This document shows positions 19,193-26,843 of a stretch of 64,000 bases of DNA, one piece after another. Position numbers and translations under genes: made by a program. The DNA is from Actinopolymorpha sp. NPDC004070 (GTDB lineage Bacteria; Actinomycetota; Actinomycetes; Propionibacteriales; Actinopolymorphaceae): NCBI RefSeq assembly GCF_040610475.1, contig NZ_JBEXMJ010000006.1, positions 286,252 through 350,251 of the forward strand, given 5' to 3'. Each line of letters starts with the position of its first letter. Position 1 is the first letter of the stretch. The notes under the pieces were generated by a model. It had not been told where the DNA came from, did not search any database, and saw only the letters and a program-made list of their open reading frames with translations.

Positions 19193-19887
19193 CTCCGTCG
19201 CTGCTCCTCCTCGTCGGTGGCCGCGTCCAATCCCTGGTGCGGTCCCAGATCAGCGCCGGTCAGTGGTGACGTCCAGGTCAGGTCGCCGACCCTGATGTCG
19301 GCGAGCAGGCCGCGTACCCACTGCAGTTCGGCGGCCGTGGCGGCACGGGCGTACTCCAGTTCCAGCAGAAGCAGCCGCGGCAGCCCGCCGGCGCGCAGGG
19401 TCTCCATCACCCCGTCGAGGGTGGCCATGCTGCCCTCCAGGCCGGCCACCCGGGTGCCGAGGCTGCGCACGGCCTCCTCGACCGGCAGGCAGCCCAGCAG
19501 CGACACGGCGGCGGTGAACGTCGGCCGGTCCCCGTCGGTCCGCTCCAGCAGGCCGCGCAGCCGCGCGGCGAGCTCGGCCCGGCCGTCGGCAGTGATCTGG
19601 TAGACCGTGCGCTCCGGCCGCCGGCCCTCCCGACTGGTCTCCACCGGGACGATCAGCTCGTCGTTCATCAACCGGTCGACAGCGTGGTAGAGGCTGCGGG
19701 GAAGCCCGGTGATGTAGTCCTTGTGCGTGTCGACGATGAGCCGGTGCAGCTCGTAGGGGTGCCGCGGCCCCTGCAGCAGCAACGCGAGCACGGTGAGGCC
19801 CACCAGGTCGGCGGACTGCCGGCGGACCACGTGGCGCCCTCCCCCGGCGGCCGGCCCGCCACCGATCGCACCGCGCCCCGGCAGCAC
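19189..19887 (-). CDS. PadR-family transcriptional regulator
   Basis: A 232-aa regulator with the PadR winged helix (LTVLALLLQGPRHPYELHRLIVDTHKDYI then GLPRSLYHAVDRLMNDELI) and a C-terminal helical dimer domain. The first 19 residues are Gly-rich; a GTG at about 19830 would remove them and fits the family better. A strong palindrome 34 nt upstream of the start is the probable autoregulatory site. It is translationally coupled to the SnoaL-like gene. Confidence 0.88.
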   Translation of the reverse strand: MLPGRGAIGGGPAAGGGRHVVRRQSADLVGLTVLALLLQGPRHPYELHRLIVDTHKDYITGLPRSLYHAVDRLMNDELIVPVETSREGRRPERTVYQITADGRAELAARLRGLLERTDGDRPTFTAAVSLLGCLPVEEAVRSLGTRVAGLEGSMATLDGVMETLRAGGLPRLLLLELEYARAATAAELQWVRGLLADIRVGDLTWTSPLTGADLGPHQGLDAATDEEEQRRR

Positions 19888-19920
19888 GGCGAGTCGACCG
19901 CCGGCCCTTGTTAGCGCTAT

Positions 19921-19945
19921 GCCCTATTGCAGATTGCAATAAGGC
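19921..19945. promoter_or_regulatory. Palindromic operator upstream of padR
   Basis: Arms at 19921-19931 (GCCCTATTGCA) and 19935-19945 (TGCAATAAGGC) match at 10 of 11 positions around GAT; partial symmetry continues outward for about 8 bp. Low GC in a high-GC region and position before padR make it a good autoregulatory operator. Confidence 0.65.
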
Positions 19946-20005
19946 ACAGCGTAGAGAGCGTAGGCCTGCGGGGTGAACGGTTCGGAGAAACCGAAGCTCG
20001 CGGGC

Positions 20006-20914
20006 TCAACGACCTGCCGGCACGATCGCCTCGATGTCGGGCACGAGCTCACCCAGCAGTTCGAGCGACTCCTCGTCCCACGGTCCGGGCGGCGCGACGA
20101 TCGCGTGGTCCATGCCGGACGCCGCGAGCTCGGCCAGCCGTTCGAGCACCCGCGCCGGCGAGTCGGTGCCGTCCCGCCCGTCCCGGGAGATCGCCACCGA
20201 CATGGCGATCGTCTTCTCGATCTCGTCGTAGTCGCGCCCCTCGGCCTCGCAGTGCTCGCGCAGGACGGCGAGCTTGTGCTTACGGACCGCCTCACCGTCC
20301 GGGATGTCGAAGAGGTTGCAGGCGTCGGCGTACTTCGCGACGTACCGCAGCGTCCGGCGCTCCCCCATCCCTCCGACGAGGATCGGCGGGTGCGGCCGGG
20401 TCAGGGCGTTGGGCGAGTTCAGCGGGTCGGCGAGGTGGTAGTGGTCACCGGCGTAGGGCGACCGGTCGCCCCGCCACATGTGCAACGCGATCCGGAGCAC
20501 CTCCTCCAGCCGGGCGAAACGCTCCTTCGTCGGCGGGAACGGGATGCCCAGCCCCTCGGCCTCGCGGGCGTTCCAGGCGGCGCCGATGCCCAGCCAGGCC
20601 CGGCCACCGGACAGGACGTCGAGCGTGGTCACGGTCTTCACGAGGAGACCAGGATGCCGGTACGGCGCGGCGGTGACGAGGGTGCCGAGCCGGATGCGTT
20701 CGGTCTGGCCCGCGGCGTAGGCGAGCGTGGTGTAGCCCTCGAGCATGTCCAGCTCGGCGGGGCCGTTCATGCCGATCTGAAAGAGGTGGTCCATCACCCA
20801 GAGGGTGTGGAAGCCGGCCTGATCCGCGATCCGGGCGAGCCGGCCGACGTGGTGGCCGATCCGTTGCGGGCCGTCGGGCCAGGTGAAGTTGGCGATGGAC
20901 AGGCTGATGCGCAT
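20006..20914 (-). CDS. LLM-class F420-dependent oxidoreductase
   Basis: A 302-aa luciferase-like TIM-barrel enzyme. The N-terminal strand (SIANFTWPDG), LGTLVTAAPYRHPGLLVKTVTTLDVLSGGR and LGIGAAWNAREAEGLGI are typical of the actinobacterial F420 group. It probably reduces or oxidises a small organic molecule using reduced coenzyme F420; FMN use cannot be excluded. The ATG follows AAGGAG, and a 6-bp inverted repeat sits just upstream. Natural substrate unknown. Confidence 0.9.
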   Translation of the reverse strand: MRISLSIANFTWPDGPQRIGHHVGRLARIADQAGFHTLWVMDHLFQIGMNGPAELDMLEGYTTLAYAAGQTERIRLGTLVTAAPYRHPGLLVKTVTTLDVLSGGRAWLGIGAAWNAREAEGLGIPFPPTKERFARLEEVLRIALHMWRGDRSPYAGDHYHLADPLNSPNALTRPHPPILVGGMGERRTLRYVAKYADACNLFDIPDGEAVRKHKLAVLREHCEAEGRDYDEIEKTIAMSVAISRDGRDGTDSPARVLERLAELAASGMDHAIVAPPGPWDEESLELLGELVPDIEAIVPAGR

Positions 20915-20927
20915 GGGCGCGCTCCTT

Positions 20928-20943
20928 CGTTAGCTGCCTAACG
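20928..20943. promoter_or_regulatory. Inverted repeat before the LLM gene
   Basis: CGTTAG (20928-20933) and CTAACG (20938-20943) with a 4-bp spacer lie immediately upstream of the AAGGAG ribosome-binding site of the LLM gene. Such a small dyad fits a TetR- or MarR-type operator, but no such regulator gene is next to it. Confidence 0.45.
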
Positions 20944-21051
20944 TTGTGCGGCTAGCATAGCCGGGAAAGGAGCGATGCGAGCGAACCGAACGCAGCGGGC
21001 AGCCCGAGCCGGACCGCCGTGTCGACCTGGCCCAGGGGCCTGGGATCTGTC

Positions 21052-21492
21052 CTAGACGGCCGGCGGGCGGTGTTCGTACGGCGTGGACAACACGATCAGC
21101 GAACGGGTGGAGACGTTGGCCTTGGACCGGATCCGGGCCAGCAACTCCTCCAGTGCGCGAGGACTCGTGACCCGGACCTTGAGCAGGTAGTTCTCGTCGC
21201 CGGCGACCGAGTGACAGTCCTCGATCTCGGGCACGTCCTGGAGCAGGTCGGGTGAGTCGTCGGGCTGGCTGGGGTCGATCGGCTTGATCGAGATGAACGC
21301 CGTCAACGGCAGGTCGAGCGCCTCGTAGTCGACGACCGCGGCGTATCCCTTGATGATTCCGCGCTGCTCCAGCCGGCGGACGCGCTGGTGCACGGCCGAG
21401 GTGGACAGGCCGGTGAGCTTGCCCAGCTCGGTGTACGACATCCGGCCGTGGGAAGCGAGCAGCCGGACGATCTGACGGTCGAGGTCCTCCAC
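21052..21492 (-). CDS. Lrp/AsnC-family transcriptional regulator
   Basis: A 146-aa regulator with an N-terminal helix-turn-helix (LDRQIVRLLASHGRMSYTELGKLTGLSTSAVHQRVRRLEQRGII) and a C-terminal RAM amino-acid-sensing domain (AFISIKP ... DCHSVAGDENYLLKVRV). It probably forms octamers and senses an amino acid. The GTG at 21492 is chosen because a TACGGT -10 box (complement of 21500-21505) ends 7 nt before it; a GTG three codons upstream overlaps that box. The neighbouring M24 peptidase is transcribed the same way and could be a target. Confidence 0.92.
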   Translation of the reverse strand: MEDLDRQIVRLLASHGRMSYTELGKLTGLSTSAVHQRVRRLEQRGIIKGYAAVVDYEALDLPLTAFISIKPIDPSQPDDSPDLLQDVPEIEDCHSVAGDENYLLKVRVTSPRALEELLARIRSKANVSTRSLIVLSTPYEHRPPAV

Positions 21493-21499
21493 GCCGGTC

Positions 21500-21505
21500 A
21501 CCGTA
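21500..21505 (-). promoter_or_regulatory. -10 hexamer of the Lrp gene
   Basis: TACGGT on the minus strand with a 7-nt gap to the GTG at 21492; predicts a leaderless transcript. Confidence 0.5.
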
Positions 21506-21582
21506 CCGTGCGAACCCTGGACTGGTCAGTCCGCGATCTCACCGCCGGCATCGCCGTCTCGCCGGCCACCTCGGGCACCGCC

Positions 21583-22725
21583 TCAGCCATCGAGGACCAC
21601 CAGGTCGCGGGGACGCAGGTTGACCGCCTCCACGCCGGTTTCGGTGACCACCACGATGTCCTCGATCCGGGCGCCGTGCCGGCCCTCGAAGTAGATCCCG
21701 GGCTCGATCGAGAACGCCATGCCAAGCTCCAGCGGCAGCGTGTTGCCGGCCACGATGTAGGGCTCCTCGTGGCTTTCCATGCCGATGCCGTGCCCGGTGC
21801 GGTGGATGAACTCCTCGCCGTAGCCCGCCTCGGTGATGATCGTGCGCGCGACCGCGTCGACCGACTCGGCGGTGACGCCCGGCCGCACGTGGGCGCAGGC
21901 AGCCTCCTGTGCACGCTGGAGAACGTCGTAGTAGCGACGGAACTCCGCCGAGGGCTCGCCGCCCACGGCGTAGGTGCGGGTCTCGTCGGAGCAGTAGCCG
22001 GCCGCCGTGGTCCCCCCGATGTCGACCACCACCGGCTCGCCGGCCTGGATCACCCGGTCGGAGACCTCGTGGTGCGGCGAGGCGCCGTTGGGGCCCGATC
22101 CCACGATCACGAAGTCGACCTGGACGTGGCCCTCGGCGATGATCGCGTCGTAGATGTCGCGGCCCACCTCGGCCTCGGTGCGGCCCGGGCGCAGCCAGTC
22201 ACCGACCCGCGCGTGCACCCGGTCGATCGCTGCCCCCGCCGCGCGTAGCTCGGCCACCTCGGCCGGCGTCTTGCGCATCCGCAGCTCGCGCAGGACCTCC
22301 CCCGCGAGCTTCTGCTCCACGCCGGGCAGCGAAGCCCGGAAGGCGAGCACCTTCTCCGCCCACATGTGGTTGTCCAGCGCCACCGAGCCGACGCCGGGCA
22401 GCAGCTTGGCCACCAGGGCGTAGGGATCCTCGGTCTCCTGCCAGGGAACGATCTCCAGCCCCAGCTCCTCCACTCCGGACGCCTGGGCCGCCGCGCGCTC
22501 CAGGCCCGGCACCACCAGCACCGGAGCAGCCTGTGCTGCCCGCCCTGCCTGTGCGGGCAGCAGCAGACAGGTGAGCCGCTCCAGCGGCTTGGCGTCGTAG
22601 CCGGTGAGATAGCGCAGGTCGGGACCCGGCGAGACCAGCAGGGCGTCGACACCCGCGGCGGCCGCTGCCGCGCGGGCACGGTCGAGGCGGAGACGCAGGT
22701 CGGCGGAAGGCACGGAGGTCGTCAC
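21583..22725 (-). CDS. M24 family metallopeptidase (Xaa-Pro dipeptidase-like)
   Basis: A 380-aa cytoplasmic peptidase that removes N-terminal residues before proline, or cleaves X-Pro dipeptides. The N-terminal creatinase-like domain covers residues 10-150. The pita-bread domain carries the metal ligands: Asp in VVVDIGG, Asp in CSDETRTY, His in HRTGHGIGMESHEEP, Glu in FSIEPGIYF and Glu in ARIEDIVVV. The frame stays open far upstream, but GTG 22725 fits the family length and follows a TAGTCT -10 box by 7 nt. Confidence 0.93.
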   Translation of the reverse strand: MTTSVPSADLRLRLDRARAAAAAAGVDALLVSPGPDLRYLTGYDAKPLERLTCLLLPAQAGRAAQAAPVLVVPGLERAAAQASGVEELGLEIVPWQETEDPYALVAKLLPGVGSVALDNHMWAEKVLAFRASLPGVEQKLAGEVLRELRMRKTPAEVAELRAAGAAIDRVHARVGDWLRPGRTEAEVGRDIYDAIIAEGHVQVDFVIVGSGPNGASPHHEVSDRVIQAGEPVVVDIGGTTAAGYCSDETRTYAVGGEPSAEFRRYYDVLQRAQEAACAHVRPGVTAESVDAVARTIITEAGYGEEFIHRTGHGIGMESHEEPYIVAGNTLPLELGMAFSIEPGIYFEGRHGARIEDIVVVTETGVEAVNLRPRDLVVLDG

Positions 22726-22732
22726 GCGGGCA

Positions 22733-22738
22733 AGACTA
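22733..22738 (-). promoter_or_regulatory. -10 hexamer of the M24 peptidase gene
   Basis: TAGTCT on the minus strand, 7 nt before the GTG at 22725; it fixes the start and predicts no leader. Confidence 0.55.
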
Positions 22739-22826
22739 GGCCGCGCCACCGACAGCCCGCTCCGCCTCCCCGGCGACATCCCGGACACCGGCGGAATCCG
22801 GGGTGCGGCAGCCGGCCCGGAACGGA

Positions 22827-22832
22827 TAGCTT
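22827..22832 (+). promoter_or_regulatory. -10 hexamer of the YbaK-like gene
   Basis: TAGCTT, 7 nt before the ATG at 22840; no ribosome-binding site precedes that ATG. Confidence 0.55.
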
Positions 22833-22839
22833 TCAGCCC

Positions 22840-23307
22840 ATGAGCCCACAGTCCGAGCACGTGGCGGCGACGCTCCGCCGCCTCGGCGCCGCCGGCACGG
22901 TGCACGTGTTCGACCAGGAGGTGCCCACCGCCGCCGCGGCCGCCGGCCGGCTCGGCTGCGACGTGGGCGCGATCGCCAACAGCCTGGTCTTCGTGTCCGG
23001 CGAGGAGCCTCTCCTCGTCCTCACCAGCGGTGCCCACCGGGTCGACACCAGGTATCTCGCCCGTACGCTCGGCCTGCCGAAGATCCGTCGCGCCGACCCC
23101 GAGCAGGTCCTCGCCGCCACCGGGCAGGAGGTTGGCGGCGTCGCACCGGTCGGCCACCCCGCGCCGCTGCGCACCGTCGTCGACCTGTGGCTGGAGAAGT
23201 ACGACCCGGTGTGGGCCGGCGCCGGCGACCACCTCAGCATGTTCCCCACCAGCTACGCCGAGCTCGTCCGGCTCACCGGAGGAACCCCGGCTCAGGTCGC
23301 GCCCTGA
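22840..23307 (+). CDS. YbaK/EbsC-type aminoacyl-tRNA deacylase
   Basis: A 155-aa single-domain protein that hydrolyses wrongly charged tRNA in trans. The family core is seen as ANSLVFVSGEEPLLVLTSGAHRVDTRYLA and the loop GGVAPVGHPAPLRTVVDLWL. This group has lost the metal-binding site of bacterial ProRS-INS relatives and acts with the tRNA 2'-OH. The ATG at 22840 has a -10 TAGCTT 7 nt upstream. It is divergent from the M24 peptidase. The exact amino acid removed (Pro/Cys/Ala type) cannot be read from sequence. Confidence 0.9.
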   Translation: MSPQSEHVAATLRRLGAAGTVHVFDQEVPTAAAAAGRLGCDVGAIANSLVFVSGEEPLLVLTSGAHRVDTRYLARTLGLPKIRRADPEQVLAATGQEVGGVAPVGHPAPLRTVVDLWLEKYDPVWAGAGDHLSMFPTSYAELVRLTGGTPAQVAP

Positions 23308-23401
23308 GCAGCGCCGAGTGAGCTCGAGGCAGAGTTCGGCGAAACGGCTCGAGCCGACGGAGGCTCCCTGCCCTGTCGGCGGGTGGTGGTAGAAGGTTCG
23401 G

Positions 23402-24589
23402 ATGCGAAGCATCAGCATCGAGGAACGCCGTGCCCGGCTGGGCCGCCGCCACCGTCTGTCGGGTGGTGCGCAGGCCGCGGGCCCGGTCGAGGCGGCCGAG
23501 GCGGTGGTCGCCCTGCACGCCACCGACCCGGCCACCGTCTTCTTGTCCGTCGCGGCCCGGACCGGCTCCGCGGGCGCGGGGGAAGCGGCGTCGGTCGAGG
23601 ACGTCGAGAAGGCGCTGTACGCCGAGCGCACGCTGCTGCGGATGCTCGCCATGCGGCGGACGATGTTCGTCGTCCCCACCGTGACCGCGCCGGTGCTGCA
23701 GGCGTCCTGCACCCTCGCCGTCGCCGCACAGCAGCGGCGCAGATACACCCAGCTGATCGAGGCCGCCGGCATCGGTGACGGCGCCTGGCTGAAGGACGTC
23801 GAGGAGTCCACGGTGCGGGCACTGGCCGCGCGCGGTGAGGCCACCGGCGCCGAGCTCGCCGGCGACGAGCCGCGACTGCGGTCACGGGTGACGATGGCCG
23901 AGGGCAAGTCCTACGGCCGCGACCAGAACATCACCACCTGGGTGCTGCTCCTGCTCGCCGCCGACGGCCGGATCGTCCGGGGCCGCCCGCGCGGGTCGTG
24001 GACGAGCATCCAGTGGCGGTGGGCGCCGGCCGAGTCGTGGTTGCCGGGCGGCATGCCGGAGCTGCCGGTGGAGATCGCGCGGGCCGAGCTCGTGCGTCGA
24101 TGGCTGGCGGCGTTCGGCCCGGGCACGGTCGCCGACCTGCGCTGGTGGACCGGCTGGACCGCTCGCGACGTCAAGGCGGCCCTGACGCGGGTGCGGCCGG
24201 TGGAGGTCGACCTCGACGGGCAGACCGGGCTGGTCCTGCCCGGCGACGACGAGCCCACGCTTGCGCCGGAGCCGTGGGTGGCGTTCCTTCCCGGCCTGGA
24301 CCCGACCGCCATGGGCTGGGGTGAACGCTCCTGGTACCTCGGCGAGCACCGGTCCGCGCTCTTCGACCGGTCCGGCAACATCGGCCCCACGGTGTGGGCC
24401 GACGGCCGGGTCGTGGGCGGCTGGGCCCAACGTCCTGACGGGGAGGTGGCCTACCGCCTGCTGGAGGACGTCGGCTCCGACGTCGCCCGGGCGGTGGAGG
24501 AGCAGGCCGCACGGCTGCACGCCTGGCTGGGCTCGACCAGGGTGGTCCCGAGATTCCGTACGCCGCTGGAGAGGGAGCTCGCTCGCTGA
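23402..24589 (+). CDS. Winged-helix DNA-binding protein, AlkZ/HTH_42 superfamily
   Basis: A 395-aa protein of the HTH_42 group, which includes AlkZ and YcaQ glycosylases that excise bulky or crosslinked DNA adducts. Three winged-helix units and the final beta-barrel segment (PWVAFLPGLDPTAMGWGERSWYL) are seen. In AlkZ/YcaQ a QxQ or QxD pair in the first domain is catalytic; the matching place here is HAT (residues 39-41 in VVALHATDP). It may therefore use other residues, bind DNA without cutting, or have another role. An AGAAGG site precedes the ATG. The nearby 5'-3' exonuclease gene also fits DNA repair. Confidence 0.85.
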   Translation: MRSISIEERRARLGRRHRLSGGAQAAGPVEAAEAVVALHATDPATVFLSVAARTGSAGAGEAASVEDVEKALYAERTLLRMLAMRRTMFVVPTVTAPVLQASCTLAVAAQQRRRYTQLIEAAGIGDGAWLKDVEESTVRALAARGEATGAELAGDEPRLRSRVTMAEGKSYGRDQNITTWVLLLLAADGRIVRGRPRGSWTSIQWRWAPAESWLPGGMPELPVEIARAELVRRWLAAFGPGTVADLRWWTGWTARDVKAALTRVRPVEVDLDGQTGLVLPGDDEPTLAPEPWVAFLPGLDPTAMGWGERSWYLGEHRSALFDRSGNIGPTVWADGRVVGGWAQRPDGEVAYRLLEDVGSDVARAVEEQAARLHAWLGSTRVVPRFRTPLERELAR

Positions 24590-24661
24590 CGGCTGCCCGC
24601 CGACGGCCCGCCGGTCGTCGTTCCCCGGTCACGCTTCCGGCGAGGTGTCGGTGAAGTCGTC

Positions 24662-24667
24662 TAGGTT
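24662..24667 (+). promoter_or_regulatory. -10 hexamer of the exonuclease gene
   Basis: TAGGTT, 6 nt before the ATG at 24674; no ribosome-binding site is present. Confidence 0.55.
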
Positions 24668-24673
24668 GTCGCC

Positions 24674-25615
24674 ATGCCGAGCGCCGCCAGTGAGAAGACG
24701 CTGCTTCTCGACACCGCGTCCTTGTACTTCCGCGCCTTCTTCGGCGTGCCCGACTCCATGCGCGCCCCCGACGGCACGCCGGTCAACGCCGTCCGCGGGC
24801 TGCTGGACTTCGTCGCCCGCCTGGTGACCGACCACCGGCCGACCCATCTGGTCGCCTGCTGGGATGACGACTGGCGTCCGCAGTGGCGGGTCGACCTGCT
24901 ACCGACCTACAAGAGCCACCGCGTGGCCGAGGAGGTGCCGGGCGGGCCGGACGTCGAGGAGGCTCCCGACGCGCTGGAGACCCAGGTGCCGGTGATTCGT
25001 GCCGCCCTGGCGGCGCTGGGCATCGCGGTGGTCGGCGCACCGGGATGCGAGGCCGACGACGTCATCGGCACCCTCACCGCGCGCTCGCCCCGGCCGGTCG
25101 ACGTGGTGACCGGTGACCGCGACCTGTTCCAGCTGGTCGACGACTCCCGCGCCGTCCGCGTTCTCTACACTGCCCGCGGTGTGGGGCGCCTCGACATCGT
25201 GGACGAGGCCTGGGTGGCAAAGAAGTACGCCATCCCGGGCCGGGCGTACGCCGATTTCGCCGTGCTGCGGGGAGACCCGTCCGACGGCCTCCCGGGTGTT
25301 CCGGGCGTCGGTGACAAGACCGCGGCCGGGCTGATCTCCAAGTACACCGACCTCGACGGGGTGCTCGCCGCGGTCGAGGACGAGAGCAGCGGCCTGGCGC
25401 CCGGCCTGCGGCTCAAGCTGCGGCAGGCGGGCGACTACCTCACCGCCGCGCGCGCCGTGGTGGCCGTGCTGCCCGACGCCGAGCTGCCCGAGGTCGACGC
25501 CACCCTCCCCGCCTCCCCGGTCGATCCGGACGGCTGGACCGAGCTCGTACGGACGTGGGGGCTCGGCGGTTCGGCCGAGCGGGTGGTGGCCGCACTGGCG
25601 CAGCAGGCCGGCTGA
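24674..25615 (+). CDS. 5'-3' exonuclease (Pol I N-domain-like)
   Basis: A 313-aa stand-alone nuclease of the FEN/PolI-5'-nuclease family, which removes flaps and RNA primers. Acidic metal-binding residues are seen in LLLDTASLYFRAFFG (Asp13), CEADDVIGTL (near residue 118), VTGDRDLFQLVDD (near 142) and GDPSDGLPGVPGVGDKTA (near 200), the last being the helix-hairpin-helix. Start ATG 24674 is leaderless by its -10 spacing. It converges on the DUF2961 gene. It likely works beside DNA polymerase I in replication and repair. Confidence 0.93.
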   Translation: MPSAASEKTLLLDTASLYFRAFFGVPDSMRAPDGTPVNAVRGLLDFVARLVTDHRPTHLVACWDDDWRPQWRVDLLPTYKSHRVAEEVPGGPDVEEAPDALETQVPVIRAALAALGIAVVGAPGCEADDVIGTLTARSPRPVDVVTGDRDLFQLVDDSRAVRVLYTARGVGRLDIVDEAWVAKKYAIPGRAYADFAVLRGDPSDGLPGVPGVGDKTAAGLISKYTDLDGVLAAVEDESSGLAPGLRLKLRQAGDYLTAARAVVAVLPDAELPEVDATLPASPVDPDGWTELVRTWGLGGSAERVVAALAQQAG

Positions 25616-25627
25616 GGACGCAGCGGG

Positions 25628-26716
25628 TCAGGGCTCCAGCGTGTCCCGGTCCGCCAGCGCGGGGAAGGCGGCGTGCGGCTCGGTCTGGTACCAGAACGCC
25701 GTGGACGCGATGTCGTCCTCCAGCGGCCGGAAGCGTGCCTGACCGCTCAGCGAGGACTTGAAGCCGAGGGCCTGGACGGTCACCCGCAGGTCGTCGGTGA
25801 AGCGGATCGGGTCCTGGACGTGCCAGCGGTACAACCCGAACCTCTGCTGCGTCCGCATGAACCCGTCCGGCACGAGCACCTGCGGCATGCCCAGGTAGGG
25901 CGTACTGAACGTGCCGTACGCGCCCTTGGGATGCTCGAACGCCCACGCCCCGCCGAAGTAGTCCTCGGTCCCGGTGCCGCAGATGGTGGGGAACTCCTCG
26001 TCCCCGTCCAGGTAGAACTTCAGCTCGCCCTCGCCCCACCAGCCGTCGTGGTGGGACTCCCACGCGATGTAGGTCCCGACGTAGTGGCCCTGGCCGCGCA
26101 CTCCGGACAGCAGCGTGTGCACCTCGCCGTGCGGCAGCGGGTCGCTGCGCCGCCACTGGGCGTGGAAGTAGGCACGGTCCGGCTCGACCTCGGTGAGGGC
26201 GTAGGTGATCTGGTAGAAGAAGCCGCGGACGGGCTCGGGGTCGAGGTTCTCCACGGTGATCCGGGCGTGCCCGCGAAACGGCATCTCCCAGTAGGAGTTG
26301 AAGCCGCCGGTGGGGTTGACCGCCACCGGGACCGAGTTGATCTGGGCGAACTCTCCCCAGCCGTGGCAGAAGAAGTCGCCGAGCGGCACCTCGACCGAGG
26401 GGCTCTCCTCACCGTCCCAGTAACACCGCAGGACGAGCCGGCGCCACGCCGTCGGCGTGACCGTGATCCACACGTGCTGGATCGCTCCGGGTCCGTCCAC
26501 GTCGGCCAACGTCACCACCGACTCGCCGGGAATCTCTATGCAGGGACGGACTTTCCAGCCCTGGCCGAGCTCTCGCGCGGCACCTTCCCCCTCGGTGGCG
26601 CGCGCACCGCCGGCGCGTGACCCGTCGGGGTTCTCCGCACTGATCGACCTGGTCTGTGCGGACGAGAGCCGGCTCAGGTTGCCCAGGTGCATGCCGAGAC
26701 CGTTGAAGTCGGACAC
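25628..26716 (-). CDS. DUF2961 (GH172-related) protein
   Basis: A 362-aa protein with the DUF2961 double jelly-roll. GH172 members of this family act on fructose anhydrides or arabinofuranosides, with an acidic residue in the segment seen here as CGTGTEDYFGGAW (near residue 235). Other core parts are HVWITVTPTAWRRLVLRCYWDGE and NPTGGFNSYWEMPF. The GTG at 26716 follows GGAGGAA; the frame stays open far upstream through helY but has no other good start. There is no signal peptide, so it acts in the cytoplasm. No sugar transporter is adjacent; substrate unknown. Confidence 0.87.
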   Translation of the reverse strand: MSDFNGLGMHLGNLSRLSSAQTRSISAENPDGSRAGGARATEGEGAARELGQGWKVRPCIEIPGESVVTLADVDGPGAIQHVWITVTPTAWRRLVLRCYWDGEESPSVEVPLGDFFCHGWGEFAQINSVPVAVNPTGGFNSYWEMPFRGHARITVENLDPEPVRGFFYQITYALTEVEPDRAYFHAQWRRSDPLPHGEVHTLLSGVRGQGHYVGTYIAWESHHDGWWGEGELKFYLDGDEEFPTICGTGTEDYFGGAWAFEHPKGAYGTFSTPYLGMPQVLVPDGFMRTQQRFGLYRWHVQDPIRFTDDLRVTVQALGFKSSLSGQARFRPLEDDIASTAFWYQTEPHAAFPALADRDTLEP

Positions 26717-26792
26717 GGGTTCCTCCGGTGGCGTCAACTCGTGCTTGCGCCGCAAGCCAACCGGATCGGTGGCACCTTCGGCCACCGCCGCG

Positions 26793-26824
26793 GGTGATCC
26801 TGACCGCACGCGGTCAGGATCACC
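26793..26824 (-). terminator. Terminator after helY
   Basis: Perfect 14-bp arms (26793-26806 and 26811-26824) with a 4-nt loop, 19 nt past the helY stop and 77 nt before the DUF2961 start. It separates the two same-strand genes. Confidence 0.82.
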
Positions 26825-26843
26825 GCTCCTGGTGAACGCCTCC

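Noticed and set aside
20960..20995. GCGAGCGAA words here and near 38,216 as a dispersed repeat family
   Set aside because: Only a short shared word and no inverted arms; such words are common by chance in this base composition.
21031..21044. Terminator after the Lrp gene
   Set aside because: The stem is only 5 bp (CCCAG/CTGGG) with a 4-nt loop; too weak to call.
22726..23907. Upstream extension of the M24 peptidase frame to about 770 codons
   Set aside because: The extra part is antisense to the YbaK-like and AlkZ-like genes and does not match the peptidase family; the leaderless start at 22725 fits length and promoter.
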